DNA of 64,000 nucleotides from the NCBI GenBank assembly GCA_016874115.1, contig VGVA01000003.1:1-64000 (forward strand). Direction: 5' to 3'. The stretch is from Gammaproteobacteria bacterium (GTDB taxonomy: Bacteria; Pseudomonadota; Gammaproteobacteria; Methylococcales; Methylomonadaceae). Below the pieces are notes generated by a model. It was not told the DNA's origin, did not search any database, and saw only the letters and a program-made list of their open reading frames with translations. Positions 53,225 through 63,020 of this stretch are shown in pieces. Numbering within the stretch: position 1 is the first letter of the stretch; each line of letters starts with the position of its first letter. The translations under genes and the position numbers were made by a program.

Positions 53225-54367
53225 ATGTTCAGCCGATTCAACGACTTGGCCGCTTTCATCCTGCCGTTAACGACCTTCGGTTTTCTGTACAGCGGCCAGC
53301 ACAGCGCTATCGGTGCATTGATCTGGTTCATGCCTTTTCTGACCATGCTGTTAATCGACTGGCTGAATCCGCCTTTGCCTTACGAATCGTCAGGCAAACA
53401 CAGCAATCTGTACTACGACAGCATTCTGCACCTTCTTAGCGCTTTGCAGTTTATTAATATCTTTGGTCTAGTCAAGTACGTGAGCGAACTGCCCTGGGAT
53501 AACGCCAATGCCGTCATTACCAGCCTGGTGAATCTGGTTGCCCTGCGTTTTGTGGTCGGCACCAGTTCCGGCGCATCCGGCATCGTCGTCGCCCATGAGC
53601 TTATCCACCGTCCGCAAAATTATCTGCAACAACTGGGGCGGTTACTTCTGTGCACTACGTGTTACGAACATTTCGTCATCGCCCACAAACGCGGGCATCA
53701 CCTTAATTTATGTCTACCTGAAGACATCGCCACCGCGCGGCTGGGCGAAAGTTTTAAGGATTATTGGCGGCGGGTGTATTGGGGTTATTTCCGTTACGCC
53801 TGGCAATCGGAGCAAGACCGCTTGTCACATAAGGAAGCTCAAAGCAAATTGATCCCACTCACCGTTCGTCCTGAGTCCTTCGACGATGCTCAGGAGAGCC
53901 TAGTCGAAGGACAGATTAAAAGTTTTCTTAAACCAAACAAATTTAGGCTGTTTGCCAACCAAGTTTTGCAAGGGGTTATCGTAGAACTGGCGCTTATCCT
54001 ATTGATTATTAATATCTTCGGCTGGCTGGCGGCGTTCATGTTCTGTTATCAGGCATTGGCGGCCATCCGCATTTTGGAAGCCGTCAACTACTTCCAGCAT
54101 TGGGGCTTGGAAAACGGCCAGTTCGGCAAGACTTACGGCTGGTATAGCCAGAGCTGGCTGAGCCGCTACGCCTTGATCGGCCTATCACACCACATCGGCC
54201 ACCACGAAGACGAACACCGCCAGTACTTTGAGATCGCCTATTCCGAACAAGGCCCCAAACTGCCTTACGGCTATTTTGTGATGAATTTATGGGTTAAATT
54301 AAATAACGGTTCATACCAGCGCATGGCATTGAATGAATTGGATAAATTTCAACAGATGCAGGGTTAA
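53225..54367 (+). CDS. Membrane di-iron oxygenase (alkane monooxygenase / fatty acid desaturase superfamily)
   Basis: His boxes 'HELIHRPQ', 'HKRGHH', 'NYFQHWG', 'HHIGHHEDEHRQY'. Confidence 0.85.
   Translation: MFSRFNDLAAFILPLTTFGFLYSGQHSAIGALIWFMPFLTMLLIDWLNPPLPYESSGKHSNLYYDSILHLLSALQFINIFGLVKYVSELPWDNANAVITSLVNLVALRFVVGTSSGASGIVVAHELIHRPQNYLQQLGRLLLCTTCYEHFVIAHKRGHHLNLCLPEDIATARLGESFKDYWRRVYWGYFRYAWQSEQDRLSHKEAQSKLIPLTVRPESFDDAQESLVEGQIKSFLKPNKFRLFANQVLQGVIVELALILLIINIFGWLAAFMFCYQALAAIRILEAVNYFQHWGLENGQFGKTYGWYSQSWLSRYALIGLSHHIGHHEDEHRQYFEIAYSEQGPKLPYGYFVMNLWVKLNNGSYQRMALNELDKFQQMQG
53862..53912. repeat. CTTCGAC...GTCGAAG family palindromic repeat, in-frame inside the di-iron oxygenase CDS
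   Basis: ccgttcgtcctgaGTCCTTCGACgatgctcaggagagcctaGTCGAAGGAC; 10-bp perfect arms. Confidence 0.8.
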
Positions 54368-54457
54368 GTTGTTTGGTTGTTTGCTTACCCAACAAAAATC
54401 TCGTTCCTGGGCGCATCCTACGAGCTTGACCGCGTACGGCAGATAAAAATCACCGCC

Positions 54458-54625
54458 GTAGGGCGGATTAGCTACGCAAAACTCACTAACGCCGAAAAAA
54501 CAAAAATCTTTGGCCGTGGCGTAATCCGCCGCATGTGGGGCAAAAATTCATTCGGCGGATTACGCCGCGCACAACCACATATGTAAGTTTAGAATAAGGG
54601 AATATGCGCGTCTAATCCGCCCTAC
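54458..54625. mobile_element. MITE-like nested inverted-repeat element
   Basis: GTAGGGCGGATTAG (54458-54471) / CTAATCCGCCCTAC (54612-54625), inner pair ggcgtaatccgccg (54518-54531) / cggcggattacgcc (54553-54566). Confidence 0.72.
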
Positions 54626-54636
54626 ATGGTTACGAA

Positions 54637-55365
54637 TTGTTTATAACCCCACGCTTAGGTGGCCTTATCCGCGATCTCTACTACAAAACCGTCCCATCCC
54701 CCATCCGCAGCTTCATTAATGGCAAGCGGCGTGAACCGGTTTTTCGGCAAGCCATGGCACGATTTCTGGATAACCCCGAAGCCTGCCTGCAAGCAGGAAA
54801 TTCTACATTAACCGAACTGATTTACGGCTGGGGCAATGAAGCCTGGAGCGCACGGGAAGAATTTCTGGCCTGTTGCATTAATTACGCATTAACCGTCAAA
54901 GGGCCGATATTGGAATGCGGTTCGGGGCTTTCGACCTTATTAATCGCCGCCATCACCAAACAAACTAACCAGCCGCATTGGGTACTGGAACATAAGCCAA
55001 ATTGGGCAAGTCGTGTGCAATCGTATTTGGATGATTACGGTCTTCACGCCCATATAACCCCCTGTGCGCTCAAAGATTACGGCGAATTTTGCTGGTATGA
55101 TGTACCGCTGAATGAACTGGCCCGACAATTTTCCCTGATCGTCTGCGACGGCCCGCCCAGCCGCACCACCAAGGGCGGCAGGTACGGGCTGATTCCGATT
55201 ATGAAAGAATGGATTGCACCCGGTTGTGTTATTTTATTGGATGATGCTTATCGTCGGGAAGAACGCGAAATTGCCGAGCGTTGGGCATCTGAGCTGAACG
55301 CCACATACACGATTGAGTGCAAAGACAAGCCTTATATCCTTATGTCTGTTACCTCTCAGTATTAA
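54637..55365 (+). CDS. Class I SAM-dependent methyltransferase-like protein
   Basis: 'GPILECGSGLSTLLIAAI', 'SLIVCDGPPSRTTKGGRYGLIPIM'; start codon (TTG) uncertain. Confidence 0.65.
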   Translation: MFITPRLGGLIRDLYYKTVPSPIRSFINGKRREPVFRQAMARFLDNPEACLQAGNSTLTELIYGWGNEAWSAREEFLACCINYALTVKGPILECGSGLSTLLIAAITKQTNQPHWVLEHKPNWASRVQSYLDDYGLHAHITPCALKDYGEFCWYDVPLNELARQFSLIVCDGPPSRTTKGGRYGLIPIMKEWIAPGCVILLDDAYRREEREIAERWASELNATYTIECKDKPYILMSVTSQY

Positions 55366-55428
55366 TGCGGCTTGCTAATGTCTGAGCTACTCATATTTTC
55401 CGCAAGAAGATTCAGTCAAAAATTTTCT

Positions 55429-55520
55429 GTTCGCCCTGAGCTTGTCGAAGGGTGGACGGAAAAACACAACTTATTTTTTATGGTTAAGCCATTATGGTTC
55501 GACAGGCTCACCACGAACGG
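55429..55520. repeat. Two copies of the CTTCGAC/GTTCG repeat family
   Basis: gttcgccctgagcttgtcgaaggg and ggttcgacaggctcaccacgaacgg. Confidence 0.75.
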
Positions 55521-55615
55521 CTTAACTAATGACATAACCCTCTAGGTTGTTAATTAACTTTAGGTTATAAAGCTATCTGATATTAATACTTGAAAAGGCA
55601 GAAACATTAATAACC

Positions 55616-56971
55616 ATGCCGCAGCAAACCACATCAATCCTAGCTCATCCGCTATCCCAAAAAACGATGGCGCTGTACGGTTTACCGCATTTGTGCCACT
55701 CGATGGTGTTATTGCCGCTGGTCTTGTTTATTCCCTCTTATTACGCAGACGATTTGGCTTTACCATTAAAGGAAGTGGGTACAGCCATTGCGTTGGCGCG
55801 GCTGTTTGATGTCGTCACAGACCCGATCATGGGTTGGCTGAGCGACCATTGGCACACGCCCTGGGGGCGACGCAAACCGTGGCTGGCAGCAGGGACGCCT
55901 TTGTTAATTTTGGCAACCTGGATGGTGTTTGTGCCTGCTGGTAAGGTGTCCGTCACTTATTTATTAATCTGGACCTGCCTGCTGTTTCTGGCCTTCGATA
56001 TTTTCGATTTGCCCTACAAAGCCTGGGGTGCCGAACTCTCCACCCGCTACAAAGAACGCACCCGTGTTGCCGCGTGGCGAGAAGCCTTCGGCGCATCCGG
56101 CCACATCCTGTTTTTGCTGGTATTAATGGTGATGGGTTTTATGGGTTATAAAGGCAACCGCGAGCAATTAATGGCAATCGCTTCAATTGTTTGCCTGTTT
56201 TTGCCTGTCTTTGTTATTCTGGCGTTAGCCTTGGTACCTGAAAGGACACCAGAAATGCTATTAGGTGAAAGCCATTTTGGCTGGGCGGGCTACAAGCTTA
56301 TCCTGCACAACAAAGCCTTCATTCTTACCGTGATCGCATTAATTTTATTCGGCACTGGATTAATCATTCAGGCAACATTACATAAGATGGTATTGAAGCA
56401 TGTGGTGGGCAGGCCGGAACTGTTTTCCAACATGATTCTGGCCGAAACCTGCGTGTCATTAATGGTATTGCCGATCTGGATTTGGCTTGCCGACCGCATC
56501 AGCAAGCACCGCGCTTTGACGGTAGCGGGCATCTGGATTGGGCTGTGGGGCGCGGCATTACCGCTGGTCGGGCATGGTGATATTGAACTGTACATTTCGT
56601 TAATCATCTTGCGTGGTAGCAGCCTGGCGGCGGTTATCTTTTTATCCAGCGCAATTGCCGCTGACGTGATTGACCATGACACCGCCGCTTCCGGCAGGCA
56701 ACGCACCGGCTTTTATTTTTCGTTGTGGGGCATGGCAATCAAAATGGCGATTGGTTTGGGAGTTTATTTGGCGACAACCTTGACCGCTTATTTCGGATTC
56801 GATCCCACCGCTGCCAGTCACAGCGTAGAAACAGAGTACGCGCTCATGCGGATATATGGCTGGCTGCCGTGCGGATTAATGGTGTTGGCCGTTCCAGTGT
56901 TATGGAACTACCCGTTAACGGAAGAAAAACAACAGGCGTTACGCGCCGATATCGAATCCCGTTTGAAGTAG
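55616..56971 (+). CDS. MFS transporter, glycoside-pentoside-hexuronide (GPH) type
   Basis: 'ALARLFDVVTDPIMGWLSDHWHTPWGRRKPWL'. Confidence 0.9.
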   Translation: MPQQTTSILAHPLSQKTMALYGLPHLCHSMVLLPLVLFIPSYYADDLALPLKEVGTAIALARLFDVVTDPIMGWLSDHWHTPWGRRKPWLAAGTPLLILATWMVFVPAGKVSVTYLLIWTCLLFLAFDIFDLPYKAWGAELSTRYKERTRVAAWREAFGASGHILFLLVLMVMGFMGYKGNREQLMAIASIVCLFLPVFVILALALVPERTPEMLLGESHFGWAGYKLILHNKAFILTVIALILFGTGLIIQATLHKMVLKHVVGRPELFSNMILAETCVSLMVLPIWIWLADRISKHRALTVAGIWIGLWGAALPLVGHGDIELYISLIILRGSSLAAVIFLSSAIAADVIDHDTAASGRQRTGFYFSLWGMAIKMAIGLGVYLATTLTAYFGFDPTAASHSVETEYALMRIYGWLPCGLMVLAVPVLWNYPLTEEKQQALRADIESRLK

Positions 56972-57056
56972 CTTGCCGTATATATAGACTTAGCCTTGTG
57001 ATAACTTGAGTTTCTGATCAATAAAGACTTTTAAAGATAGAGGCTTATAAAAAAGT

Positions 57057-57086
57057 GTTCGTACTTCGACAAGCTCAGCACGAACA
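57057..57086. repeat. Copy of the CTTCGAC/GTTCG repeat family
   Basis: gttcgtacttcgacaagctcagcacgaaca. Confidence 0.75.
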
Positions 57087-57115
57087 GTTTAATACTAAAA
57101 GGCCGGATTAATAAT

Positions 57116-58114
57116 ATGCGTATTGTATTAATCAGCGACGCATGGCATCCTCAGGTGAACGGCGTTGTCACCACGCTGGTTAATACCGTCGCCACGTTGC
57201 AAAAGCTCGGTCATGAAGTTAAGTTAATTACCCCCGACCTGTTCAGGAACTACCCCTGGCCCGGTTATCCCGATGTCAGGATTGCGTTTTTATGCGGACC
57301 ATACTTGCGCCCGTTGATCCAGTCGTTTAATCCCGATGCGATTCATTTTGTCACCGAAGGTTCGATCGGCTATGCCGCTCGCCGCTTCTGCCGCGAAAAG
57401 GGTTATCGCTACACCACATCCTACCTCAGCCGATTTCCTGAGTATTTTAAGCTGCGGACTGGCTTTCCGATGTGGATCAGCAATACTTATCTTAGCTGGT
57501 TTCACAGTGAAAGCGCCCGCGTTATGGTGGCTACACGCTCTTTACAAGCGGAGATGGAAGCAAAGGGTTATCAACGTCTTGCGCGTTGGTCGCGTGGTGT
57601 AGATACCGATTTATTTCACCCACGAGGTAAAAATTTCTTTCACCTGGAACGCCCTATCTTCTTATACGCCGGACGGGTTGCGGTGGAAAAAAATATCGAA
57701 GCCTTTTTAAAGCTCGACCTGCCCGGCACCAAAGTTGTCATCGGCGACGGCCCGTATCGTGATCTATTAATGGCTCAATATCCCTCTGTACATTTTACCG
57801 GCTATCTGCATGGCGAAGACTTGGCGAAAGCGATAGCCGCGGCGGATGTGTTTGTATTCCCCAGCCGCACCGACACTTTTGGCGTAGTTTTGTTGGAAGC
57901 CCTGGCCTGCGGTGTGCCGGTGGCCGGGTTACCTGTAGAAAGCTGCAAAGACGTTATTACCGACGGACGAGTGGGTATTTTGTGTGAAGACTTGCAACAG
58001 GCGACACTGGCCGCTCTTGATTTAAACCCGCAAATTTGCCGCGACTATGCCTTGAAATACTCCTGGGAAACCTGCACTCGGCAATTTGTTGATAATCTAA
58101 CGCCGATGATCTAG
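57116..58114 (+). CDS. Glycosyltransferase family 4 / group 1
   Basis: 'SDAWHPQVNGVVTTLVNT', 'VFVFPSRTDTFGVVLLEALACGVPVAG'. Confidence 0.9.
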   Translation: MRIVLISDAWHPQVNGVVTTLVNTVATLQKLGHEVKLITPDLFRNYPWPGYPDVRIAFLCGPYLRPLIQSFNPDAIHFVTEGSIGYAARRFCREKGYRYTTSYLSRFPEYFKLRTGFPMWISNTYLSWFHSESARVMVATRSLQAEMEAKGYQRLARWSRGVDTDLFHPRGKNFFHLERPIFLYAGRVAVEKNIEAFLKLDLPGTKVVIGDGPYRDLLMAQYPSVHFTGYLHGEDLAKAIAAADVFVFPSRTDTFGVVLLEALACGVPVAGLPVESCKDVITDGRVGILCEDLQQATLAALDLNPQICRDYALKYSWETCTRQFVDNLTPMI

Positions 58115-58262
58115 TTGCCAAAATAAGCCGTTAATGCGCCATGCAATAGTTATAAAGCCAACCGATTAATAAAAACAACAGTAATTACCCTCCAGTTTTT
58201 TCAACTTGCACCGCAAAATACGATAAAATACGGCATCTTATAAGCTTATACGGGATTTAGCT

Positions 58263-59042
58263 ATGTTAAGACTTTTCTATATTTTTATTTTTACTGCTTT
58301 AATCAGCGCCTGCACCACCAGCCCCACCGGACGCAGCCAGTTAATCATGATGCCGGATAATCAGATTAATCAGATGGGTTTGCAGGCTTTCGACACCTTG
58401 AAAAGCGATAAAAAAATCAGCTATAACCCGCAATATAATCAGGCTTCTCAATGCATCGCCCAGGCTATTGTCGGTGAAGTCGGCGGTAGTTGGGAGGTCG
58501 TCGTTTTTGAAGATGAAAGCCCGAATGCTTTTGCCTTGCCCGGCAATAAAATCGGCGTACATACCGGCATGTTGCGATTGGTGCAGAATCAAGAGCAACT
58601 GGCGGCGGTTATCGGTCATGAAGTCGGCCACGTTCTGGCCAAGCACAGCAACGAACGCGCCTCGCAGGAATTGGCCGTTAAAGGCGGCATGAATATTTTA
58701 GGAGCGATGACCATGCCGACTTCGGCGTTAGGACAGCTCGGCTTCGGCCTGCTGGGTGTCGGCGCGGAATACGGCGTTCTCAAACCTTGGGGGCGCACCC
58801 AGGAAAGCGAGGCTGACATGATCAGCGTGGATTTGATGGCGAAAGCCGGTTTCGATCCTCACCACAGCATCGGCTTATGGCAACGCATGGAGCAAGCTAC
58901 TCAAGGCAAGGGAAATGTTGAATTCTTGTCAACCCATCCTTCGCATGCCACCCGCATTCAGGATTTGGAGCAGCATATGCCGCAGGCGATGAGCTTATTT
59001 CAGCAAGCGCAAGCAATGGGCAAGCAGCCGCATTGTATTTAA
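58263..59042 (+). CDS. M48-family metalloprotease, lipoprotein
   Basis: Lipobox ISACTT; 'VIGHEVGHVLAKHSNERASQ' (HExxH). Confidence 0.92.
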   Translation: MLRLFYIFIFTALISACTTSPTGRSQLIMMPDNQINQMGLQAFDTLKSDKKISYNPQYNQASQCIAQAIVGEVGGSWEVVVFEDESPNAFALPGNKIGVHTGMLRLVQNQEQLAAVIGHEVGHVLAKHSNERASQELAVKGGMNILGAMTMPTSALGQLGFGLLGVGAEYGVLKPWGRTQESEADMISVDLMAKAGFDPHHSIGLWQRMEQATQGKGNVEFLSTHPSHATRIQDLEQHMPQAMSLFQQAQAMGKQPHCI

Positions 59043-59074
59043 ATCCGGCTAATATTTAAGGATATTTCGTCAGC

Positions 59075-60274
59075 ATGAACCCCGGCTTGGCCTTGTGCCA
59101 TCCTTATCCTTTCGAAAAACTTGCCCAACTTAAACAAGGCATTGTAGCACCGGACGATAAGCCGCATATTTCGATGTCAATCGGCGAACCGGCGCATCCA
59201 ACACCTGAGTTTATCCGCCGAGCTTTGTTCGACAATATTAATGGCCTGGGCAGTTACCCGACCACTAAGGGTATCTTGCCATTGCGGGAAACGATTGCGG
59301 CGTGGCTGAGCTATCGCTTCAAAATTCCGGCCGACGGTATCGATCCGGAAACGCAAGTGCTACCGGTCAGCGGTACCCGCGAAGCCTTATTTTCCATCGC
59401 TCAGGCGGTTATTGATCCGGCAGAAAAGGCTGTAGTCGTGATGCCGAATCCTTTTTATCAAATTTACGAAGGCGCGGCGTTGTTAGCAGGAGCGGAACCT
59501 TATTTTATTAATACCACGGCAGATAACGGTTATTTGCCGGATTACGATTCCGTACCGGAAGCGATCTGGCAGCGTTGCCGTTTGATTTACATTTGCTCGC
59601 CCGGCAATCCCAGCGGTGCAGTTTTGCCGAAAGCGGAAATGGCCAAATTAATCGCGCTGGCCGAACGTTACGACTTTATCATCGCTTCCGACGAATGCTA
59701 TAGCGAATTATACGACGACGAAAATAATGCGCCGCCGGGTTTGCTGGAAGTTGCCTATGCGCTGGGTAACACGGCATTCAAGCGCTGCTTGGTATTTCAT
59801 AGCTTATCTAAACGCTCCAATGCGCCGGGTTTGCGTTCCGGTTTCGTCGCAGGCGATGCCGGGATATTGAAGGCCTATTTTCAATACCGCACCTATCAGG
59901 GCTGCGCCATGCCGTTACCCACCCAACACGCCAGCATTAAGGCTTGGCAGGATGAATCGCATGTCGTTGAAAATAGACAGCTTTATCGGGCTAAATTCAC
60001 GGCGTTTATCGACATTCTGAGCGACGTTTGTAGCATTAATAAGCCGGAAGCCAGCTTTTATGTTTGGTTAAAGACACAGCAATCGGATACCGAATTCGCC
60101 CGGAAATTATTTGCCCGGCAAAATATTACCGTTCTGCCCGGCAGTTATCTGTCGCGGGAGGCGCAGGGCATTAATCCCGGCGCGAATCATGTCCGTATTG
60201 CATTGGTCGCGCCCGTAGCAGAATGTATCGAAGCAGCACAACGGATTAAAAATTTCATATTAACCATTAACTAA
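59075..60274 (+). CDS. dapC: Succinyldiaminopimelate transaminase
   Basis: PLP aminotransferase 'VFHSLSKRSNAPGLRSGFVAGD'; directly upstream of dapD. Confidence 0.9.
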   Translation: MNPGLALCHPYPFEKLAQLKQGIVAPDDKPHISMSIGEPAHPTPEFIRRALFDNINGLGSYPTTKGILPLRETIAAWLSYRFKIPADGIDPETQVLPVSGTREALFSIAQAVIDPAEKAVVVMPNPFYQIYEGAALLAGAEPYFINTTADNGYLPDYDSVPEAIWQRCRLIYICSPGNPSGAVLPKAEMAKLIALAERYDFIIASDECYSELYDDENNAPPGLLEVAYALGNTAFKRCLVFHSLSKRSNAPGLRSGFVAGDAGILKAYFQYRTYQGCAMPLPTQHASIKAWQDESHVVENRQLYRAKFTAFIDILSDVCSINKPEASFYVWLKTQQSDTEFARKLFARQNITVLPGSYLSREAQGINPGANHVRIALVAPVAECIEAAQRIKNFILTIN

Positions 60275-60284
60275 ATAGAAAAAA

Positions 60285-61103
60285 ATGAGTCAATTAGAAA
60301 CCATCATCAACACAGCTTTTGAAAACCGTGCCGACATCAGCCCGGCCACTGCCAGCGGGGAAGTGCGCGATGCCATTAACGAAGCCTTAGCCTTACTCGA
60401 TTCTGGCAAGGCGCGCGTCGCCGAAAAAATTAACGGCGATTGGGTCACGCACCAATGGCTGAAAAAAGCCGTACTGTTGTCCTTCCGCATTAATGAGAAT
60501 AAGATGATGGATGGCGGCAACACCCGTTATTACGATAAAGTCGATTGCAAATACGCCAGTTTTTCCGAAGACGATTTTGCCAAAGCCGGTGTACGCGTGG
60601 TGCCGAATGCGGTAGCCCGCAAAGGTTCGTACATTGCCCCCGGTGCGATATTAATGCCGTCTTACGTCAATATCGGCGCTTATGTCGATAGCGGCACGAT
60701 GGTCGATACCTGGGTAACAGTCGGTTCTTGTGCGCAAATCGGCAAGAACGTGCATTTGTCGGGCGGCGTCGGTATCGGCGGCGTATTGGAACCGGTGCAA
60801 GCCAACCCCACCATCATTGGCGACAACTGCTTTATCGGCGCGCGTTCTGAAGTCGTCGAAGGCGTGATCGTGGAAGACGGCTGCGTCATCTCGATGGGCG
60901 TGTACATCGGCCAAAGCACCAAAATCTACAACCGGATGACCGGCGAAATCACTTACGGACGCATTCCCGCCGGTTCGGTTGTCGTCTCCGGCAACCTGCC
61001 CTCGTCCGACGGCAAATACAGCTTGTATTGTGCGGTCATCATCAAGCAAGTGGATGAGAAAACCCGCAGTAAAACCGGCATTAATGAATTATTAAGAGAT
61101 TAA
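60285..61103 (+). CDS. dapD: Tetrahydrodipicolinate N-succinyltransferase
   Basis: '[40 protein letters not shown]'. Confidence 0.96.
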   Translation: MSQLETIINTAFENRADISPATASGEVRDAINEALALLDSGKARVAEKINGDWVTHQWLKKAVLLSFRINENKMMDGGNTRYYDKVDCKYASFSEDDFAKAGVRVVPNAVARKGSYIAPGAILMPSYVNIGAYVDSGTMVDTWVTVGSCAQIGKNVHLSGGVGIGGVLEPVQANPTIIGDNCFIGARSEVVEGVIVEDGCVISMGVYIGQSTKIYNRMTGEITYGRIPAGSVVVSGNLPSSDGKYSLYCAVIIKQVDEKTRSKTGINELLRD

Positions 61104-61112
61104 GCTAAAATT

Positions 61113-61355
61113 ATGAGCGAAAAAATCAGCAACAACGCCATCATCTACGCCATCCTCGCACTCAACAGCGAAGTTGCCCTGCAGCAAGAATATCTGGCTT
61201 CCGACGACGTGCCCAAAGACGAGCGCGACAACGAGCAAGACATCCTCGACGACTTGCAGCAGGCTTTCATGGAATTCGTCGATTTGTACAAAGACCGTTG
61301 CAAAACGGATAATTCTTTGCCAAGCATTGATGAATTACTGAACAGCCAGTTATAA
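61113..61355 (+). CDS. Small conserved hypothetical protein in the dap cluster
   Basis: 80 aa, 9 bp after dapD, 2 bp before the ArsC-like gene. Confidence 0.65.
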   Translation: MSEKISNNAIIYAILALNSEVALQQEYLASDDVPKDERDNEQDILDDLQQAFMEFVDLYKDRCKTDNSLPSIDELLNSQL

Positions 61356-61357
61356 GC

Positions 61358-61702
61358 ATGATCGTTTTGTACGGTATTAAAACTTGCGATACTTGCAAGA
61401 AGGCTCGGGCTTGGCTTGAGCAAAATCATATCGAGCATCGCTTTCACGATTTTCGCGTTGACGGCTTGAGCGAAGCGCAATTGCAGCAGTTTATCGACAA
61501 ACTGGGTTGGGAAAAGCTGCTCAACAAAAGCAGCACGAGTTGGCGGCAGTTAAGCCCGGAACAGCAGGCCGATTTGACCGAAGCCAAAGCTAAAAATTTG
61601 ATGCTGGCTACACCCACCTTAATCAAACGACCTGTTCTGGACACGGGAAATGGTTTATTGCTTGGTTTCAAGACAGACGTTTATGCCGCAAATCTAAAAT
61701 GA
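61358..61702 (+). CDS. ArsC/Spx-like reductase family (YffB-like)
   Basis: 'MIVLYGIKTCDTCKKARAWLEQNHIEHRFHDFRVDGL'; upstream of dapE as in many proteobacteria. Confidence 0.9.
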   Translation: MIVLYGIKTCDTCKKARAWLEQNHIEHRFHDFRVDGLSEAQLQQFIDKLGWEKLLNKSSTSWRQLSPEQQADLTEAKAKNLMLATPTLIKRPVLDTGNGLLLGFKTDVYAANLK

Positions 61703-61718
61703 TTGAATCCTTTCATGC

Positions 61719-61835
61719 CCTTCGACTACTCTCAGGAGAGCGTTCGACAAGCTTTTATGCTCTTGAGAGCACACCTGGAACCGATGAATGTTGATATTTT
61801 TTTACCGTTCGTACTGAGCCTGTCGAAGTGCGAAC
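61719..61835. repeat. Copies of the CTTCGAC/GTTCG repeat family between arsC-like gene and dapE
   Basis: cccttcgactactctcaggagagcgttcgacaag ... ccgttcgtactgagcctgtcgaagtgcgaac. Confidence 0.75.
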
Positions 61836-61847
61836 TCATATTACAAC

Positions 61848-62975
61848 ATGAGTAAAACACTGACATTGCTGCAAGATCTTATCCGCCGCCCTTCCGTCAC
61901 ACCCAAAGACGAAGGCTGCCTCGAAGTAATTGCTGCCCGCTTATCGCCGCTGGGATTCAAGGCGGAACGGCTGGATTTTCACGATACCCAAAACATTTGG
62001 CTACGCCGTGGCGAAGTCAAACCTTTGTTCGTATTTTTAGGCCATACCGATGTCGTGCCGCCCGGCCCGTTGGATAAGTGGGATTCTCCGCCGTTCGAAC
62101 CGACGATTCGGGACGGCAAATTGTACGGGCGCGGGGCAGCAGACATGAAAGGCGGTATTGCGGCCTTTGTTACCGCCGTTGAGCGCTTTATTAACGACCA
62201 TCCTAATCACCAAGGTTCCATCGCGGTCATGCTGACCAGCGACGAGGAAGGCATTGCCACGAACGGCGTTGTCAAAGTCGTTGAAGTATTGGAAGGTCGC
62301 AATGAAAAAATCGACTGGTGCTTGGTCGGCGAGCCGTCCAGCGATAAACAGATCGGCGATGTCATAAGGGTGGGGCGGCGCGGTTCTATCAACGGCAAAT
62401 TGACCATAAAAGGCATCCAAGGCCATGTTGCTTATCCCGAATTGGCCGAAAATCCCATTCATACTTTTGCTCCGGCCTTAAAAGAATTGACCGACGAGAT
62501 CTGGGATCGCGGCAACAGCAACTTTCCCCCGACCAGTTTGCAAGTCTCCAACATTAATAGCGGCACAGGCGCAGAAAATATCATTCCCGGCCACCTCGAT
62601 GTCCAGTTCAATTTGCGGTTTTGTACAGAACTGGACGAACAGACCATTAAACGGCGCACCCACGCTATCCTGGACAAACACGGCTTAAATTACGAACTGA
62701 CCTGGCGCTTGTCCGGAAATCCGTTCTTGACCCAGCCTGGCGCATTAATCGATGCTACCCATGCCGCCGTCAAAACCGTAACCGGATACGAACCCAAGGA
62801 CGACACCGGCGGCGGCACCTCCGACGGCCGCTTCATAGCACCTACCGGCGCACAAGTGATCGAACTGGGTGCTTTGAACGAAAGCATCCATAAGATTAAT
62901 GAACATATCGGCCTGGATGAATTGGAAACCTTGTCGTTAATATACGAACAGGTTTTAGTGAATTTGTTGGCTTGA
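61848..62975 (+). CDS. dapE: Succinyl-diaminopimelate desuccinylase
   Basis: 'LGHTDVVPPGPLDKWDSPPFEPTIRDGKLYGRGAADMKGG'. Confidence 0.96.
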   Translation: MSKTLTLLQDLIRRPSVTPKDEGCLEVIAARLSPLGFKAERLDFHDTQNIWLRRGEVKPLFVFLGHTDVVPPGPLDKWDSPPFEPTIRDGKLYGRGAADMKGGIAAFVTAVERFINDHPNHQGSIAVMLTSDEEGIATNGVVKVVEVLEGRNEKIDWCLVGEPSSDKQIGDVIRVGRRGSINGKLTIKGIQGHVAYPELAENPIHTFAPALKELTDEIWDRGNSNFPPTSLQVSNINSGTGAENIIPGHLDVQFNLRFCTELDEQTIKRRTHAILDKHGLNYELTWRLSGNPFLTQPGALIDATHAAVKTVTGYEPKDDTGGGTSDGRFIAPTGAQVIELGALNESIHKINEHIGLDELETLSLIYEQVLVNLLA

Positions 62976-63020
62976 TTTGTAGGAAATCCAAGCGTTGTTA
63001 ATAGATAGCGCGATACAAAA

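Noticed and set aside
59075-62975. arsC-like gene and small ORF inside the dap cluster as a novel operon
   Set aside because: ArsC/YffB next to dapE is a common proteobacterial arrangement; not unusual.
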